Of a DNA stretch of 7,935 nt, positions 6,074-7,935 are shown piece by piece. The position numbers were made by a program, and so were the translations under genes. The first letter of the stretch is position 1. Each line of letters opens with the position of its first letter. Source of the stretch: CBDVBD01 sp965372135 (GTDB taxonomy: Bacteria; Electryoneota; RPQS01; CBDVBD01); contig CBDVBD010000149.1 of the NCBI GenBank assembly GCA_965372135.1, positions 1-7,935 on the forward strand, read 5' to 3'. The notes beneath the pieces were generated by a model, which saw only the letters and a program-made list of their open reading frames with translations, was not told the DNA's origin and ran no database searches.

Positions 6074-7178
6074 ATATCTTTGCAATTCTGGGATCCATGG
6101 CATCCCGTAAACCCTCACCAACTAAGTTTATAACCACAATCGTAAAGAAAATTGCCGCCCCCGGAAATGTGGTCAACCACCATCCTTCTGGGAGTAACTG
6201 CCGGGAGCTGGACAGGATCGATCCCCAACTGGCTTGATCCGGCGGAACCCCGAATCCTAAGAAGCTCAAGCCTGATTCCGTTAGAATCGCCCCAGCTATC
6301 CCAAATGTCACCGTCACGAACACCGGTGCCACTGCGTTGGGAAGCACATGCCGAAAGATAATCCGGAAATGGTGAAATCCTAACGCATGAGCCGCCTGCA
6401 CGAAATCCACATTCTTCACCCGGAAAAATTCCCCCCGTACAAACCGCGCTACCCCCGTCCAACCGGTTACCCCAATCACTAACATGATAGTGTAAATACT
6501 GGGCGGCAAAAACGCCACAATGGTAATAATCAGGAAAAACGTGGGAAACGTCATCATCAGTTCAATCAACCGCGAAATCACAATATCTACCCATCCCCCG
6601 AAATACCCCGCCAACGACCCCAACACAATTCCGATAAACGTATAAATCGACACCGCAACAATCCCCACCGACAACGATATCCGAGTACCGTGGATCATCC
6701 TCGACAATATATCCCGACCGGTTTCATCGGTGCCCAACGGATGCACGGCTGACGGCGGGGTAATATGATACCGCAAATTATAATCATTGGGGGAATACTT
6801 CACCGGCGGAAATAAAATGAAATCCCCGTCACCCAGTGTCGCTGCAATATCCTTGAACTTCTTATTTTGGAATTTCTTGGGCCAATTCATAATCCCCATT
6901 CTGACCCCGTAATTCTGGATAATCGGGAATGATATCTTTCCGTTGTATCTGATTATCAACGGTCTATCATTCGCCAGAAAATCCGCGAAAATCGCTACAA
7001 AACCCAAAAACGCCACACAGTACATTCCGAACACCGCAAACTTGTTCTTCTTCAATTGGCGCCAGACAATGTGCCAATATCCCTGCTTCTTTTCCTTTCG
7101 AGCCGGTAATTCCGGCACTGCAGATTGTATTGAGCCGTTATCCTCCAATGTCCCTGATGAATGTTCTGTGTCCGACAT
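6072..7178 (-). CDS. Peptide ABC transporter permease, C subunit (OppC/DppC/YejE family)
   Basis: This inner-membrane protein of 368 residues should form, with the B subunit encoded upstream, the channel of an oligopeptide-type ABC importer that works with a binding protein and ATPases not seen here. Residues 1-40 are a hydrophilic cytoplasmic N-terminus; the first membrane segment is at about 46-66. HPLGTDETGRDILSRMIHG (146-164) is the hallmark of the OppC family, before the core of about five membrane segments. The EAA loop that touches the ATPase is QAAHALGF to LPNA (261-282). The C-terminus has ESGLSFLGFGVPP and ends in GLRDAMDPR, as usual. Between the first membrane segment and the hallmark there is an enlarged periplasmic stretch of about 75 residues beginning NDRPLIIRYNG, similar to YejE-type permeases and longer than in plain DppC. 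AAGG lies 7 bases before the ATG. It follows the B gene after 52 bases and precedes the lipoprotein gene by 9. Confidence 0.93.
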   Translation of the reverse strand: MSDTEHSSGTLEDNGSIQSAVPELPARKEKKQGYWHIVWRQLKKNKFAVFGMYCVAFLGFVAIFADFLANDRPLIIRYNGKISFPIIQNYGVRMGIMNWPKKFQNKKFKDIAATLGDGDFILFPPVKYSPNDYNLRYHITPPSAVHPLGTDETGRDILSRMIHGTRISLSVGIVAVSIYTFIGIVLGSLAGYFGGWVDIVISRLIELMMTFPTFFLIITIVAFLPPSIYTIMLVIGVTGWTGVARFVRGEFFRVKNVDFVQAAHALGFHHFRIIFRHVLPNAVAPVFVTVTFGIAGAILTESGLSFLGFGVPPDQASWGSILSSSRQLLPEGWWLTTFPGAAIFFTIVVINLVGEGLRDAMDPRIAKI

Positions 7179-7185
7179 AAAACTA

Positions 7186-7189
7186 CCTT
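7186..7189 (-). promoter_or_regulatory. Ribosome binding site of the C permease gene
   Basis: AAGG on the minus strand, 7 bases before the ATG at 7176-7178, supports this start and the full 40-residue hydrophilic N-terminus. Confidence 0.55.
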
Positions 7190-7230
7190 ATCTAATCAAG
7201 TTTCAACGTGATGACAAAACAAAAAAATCA

Positions 7231-7935
7231 TTACTGATATGATATCCTGGGATCAACCAAAGAATACGTAATGTCCGATAGCAATATTCCCAACAAACTC
7301 AGAAACGCTGAAATTGTGAAAATCGCCATAATCACCGGATAATCTCTGGCAAGAATCGATGTAAATCCCAAATATCCCATTCCGGGAATAGTGAAAATTG
7401 TTTCAATGATAAACGACCCTCCGATCATCCAAGGAAGCAAATACGACATCATTGTCACAATCGGAATCACCGAATTCCTGAATGCGTGTTTCATGATCAC
7501 CGTCCGCTCACTCAAACCCTTGGCGCGCGCCGTAGTGATAAAATCCTGACGAATCGTTTCCAGCATCCCGGTACGCATCATACGCGACAGGAACGCAAAC
7601 GAGCCGTAAGTGAAACACACTATCGGCAGTATCAAATGCCAAAGATGATCCAAAAATCGCTGTAAAAATGGCATATTTTCCCATCCGATGCTGTGTAATC
7701 CTGACACCGGGAACAGATCCCAGAAATCACCTCCGCACAAATAGACAATCATCATGGTCGCTACCCAAAAACTGGGCATGGAGTAAAGCATAAACAGCAC
7801 AGTGGTAATCATCTTGTCCGAAACGGAATATTGATGGGTTGCTGAAAATACCCCGATGGGGATGGCGATCAAATACGCCAAAAACAACCCGGTCATGGTA
7901 ATCCGAATCGACACCGGCACCCGTTCTTTCAATAT
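7231..7935 (-). CDS. Peptide ABC transporter permease, B subunit (OppB/DppB/YejB family), 5' end cut by window edge
   Basis: The C-terminal 234 residues of a B-type permease are visible; the frame remains open at the right edge. A TTG at 7930-7932 could be read as a start but is an internal Leu, since the family normally has another 80-120 residues (first membrane segment and periplasmic domain) before VPVSIRITMTG. Visible marks are YSMPSFWVA, the EAA-type loop TTARAKGLSERTVIMKHAFR (about residues 134-153 of the visible part), IPGMGYLG, and the C-terminal signature DITYSLVDPRISY. The sequence reminds me of YejB (FDLFPLRGL-like WDLFPVSGL, SRDYPV-like ARDYPV), in keeping with the YejE-like partner. 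It is first in the visible operon and would form a heterodimeric channel with the C subunit. The substrate, whether di- or oligopeptides or a microcin-like compound, cannot be told. Confidence 0.92.
   Translation of the reverse strand: MLKERVPVSIRITMTGLFLAYLIAIPIGVFSATHQYSVSDKMITTVLFMLYSMPSFWVATMMIVYLCGGDFWDLFPVSGLHSIGWENMPFLQRFLDHLWHLILPIVCFTYGSFAFLSRMMRTGMLETIRQDFITTARAKGLSERTVIMKHAFRNSVIPIVTMMSYLLPWMIGGSFIIETIFTIPGMGYLGFTSILARDYPVIMAIFTISAFLSLLGILLSDITYSLVDPRISYQ

Noticed and set aside
6115..6462. Open frame of 115 codons inside the permease gene, same strand
   Set aside because: It is out of frame with a gene that shows all OppC hallmarks across the same bases, and it has no family features or ribosome binding site.
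7930..7932. TTG as a start codon for the B permease
   Set aside because: The frame continues upstream to the edge, the encoded Leu fits the conserved stretch before VPVSIR, and starting here would remove the first membrane segment and periplasmic domain.

Overview
The window looks like chromosomal DNA of a Gram-negative, didermic bacterium. It encodes a secreted tricorn-like beta-propeller protein, an N-terminally lipidated protein, a membrane enzyme of the O-antigen ligase/polymerase superfamily and a Wzz-like chain-length regulator. The mix of a tricorn-type S41 protein, a Yej/Opp-type transporter and a small invasin-domain lipoprotein would fit an uncultured lineage of the FCB group or a similar phylum. 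That placement is inference from gene content only; there is no marker gene in the window.

Layout, left to right. (1) Positions 1-1868, minus strand: N-terminal 622 residues of a secreted PD40/WD40-like propeller protein of the tricorn/S41 type, cut by the left edge. (2) 1944-2375, minus: a complete thioredoxin-coupled arsenate reductase (arsC) with its whole set of catalytic residues but no other ars gene nearby. (3) 2376-2764: an AT-rich divergent intergenic region with short direct repeats and a candidate promoter for the rightward genes. (4) 2765-5550, plus: a two-gene polysaccharide module, a Wzz-type polysaccharide co-polymerase without a kinase domain followed by an O-antigen ligase/polymerase-like membrane protein. 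(5) 5551-5645: short convergent gap. (6) 5646-7935, minus: an operon read from right to left, encoding an oligopeptide-type ABC permease B subunit (cut by the right edge), the partner permease C subunit, and a translationally coupled lipoprotein with one bacterial Ig-like (invasin type) domain.

The leftward genes are mostly housekeeping, stress and uptake functions: extracytoplasmic peptide handling, arsenate detoxification and peptide import. The two rightward genes form an envelope-polysaccharide module that runs against them and, in the ligase gene, is clearly richer in A+T. An almost identical 15/16-base sequence lies on each side of this module (2588-2603 and 5648-5662), which could mark an insertion but could also be chance.

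Nothing here is a clear new defence or mobile system. The points most worth following are the isolated co-polymerase/ligase pair, the arsenate reductase placed head-to-head with it, the invasin-domain lipoprotein tied to peptide permeases, and the regulatory-looking repeats upstream of arsC.
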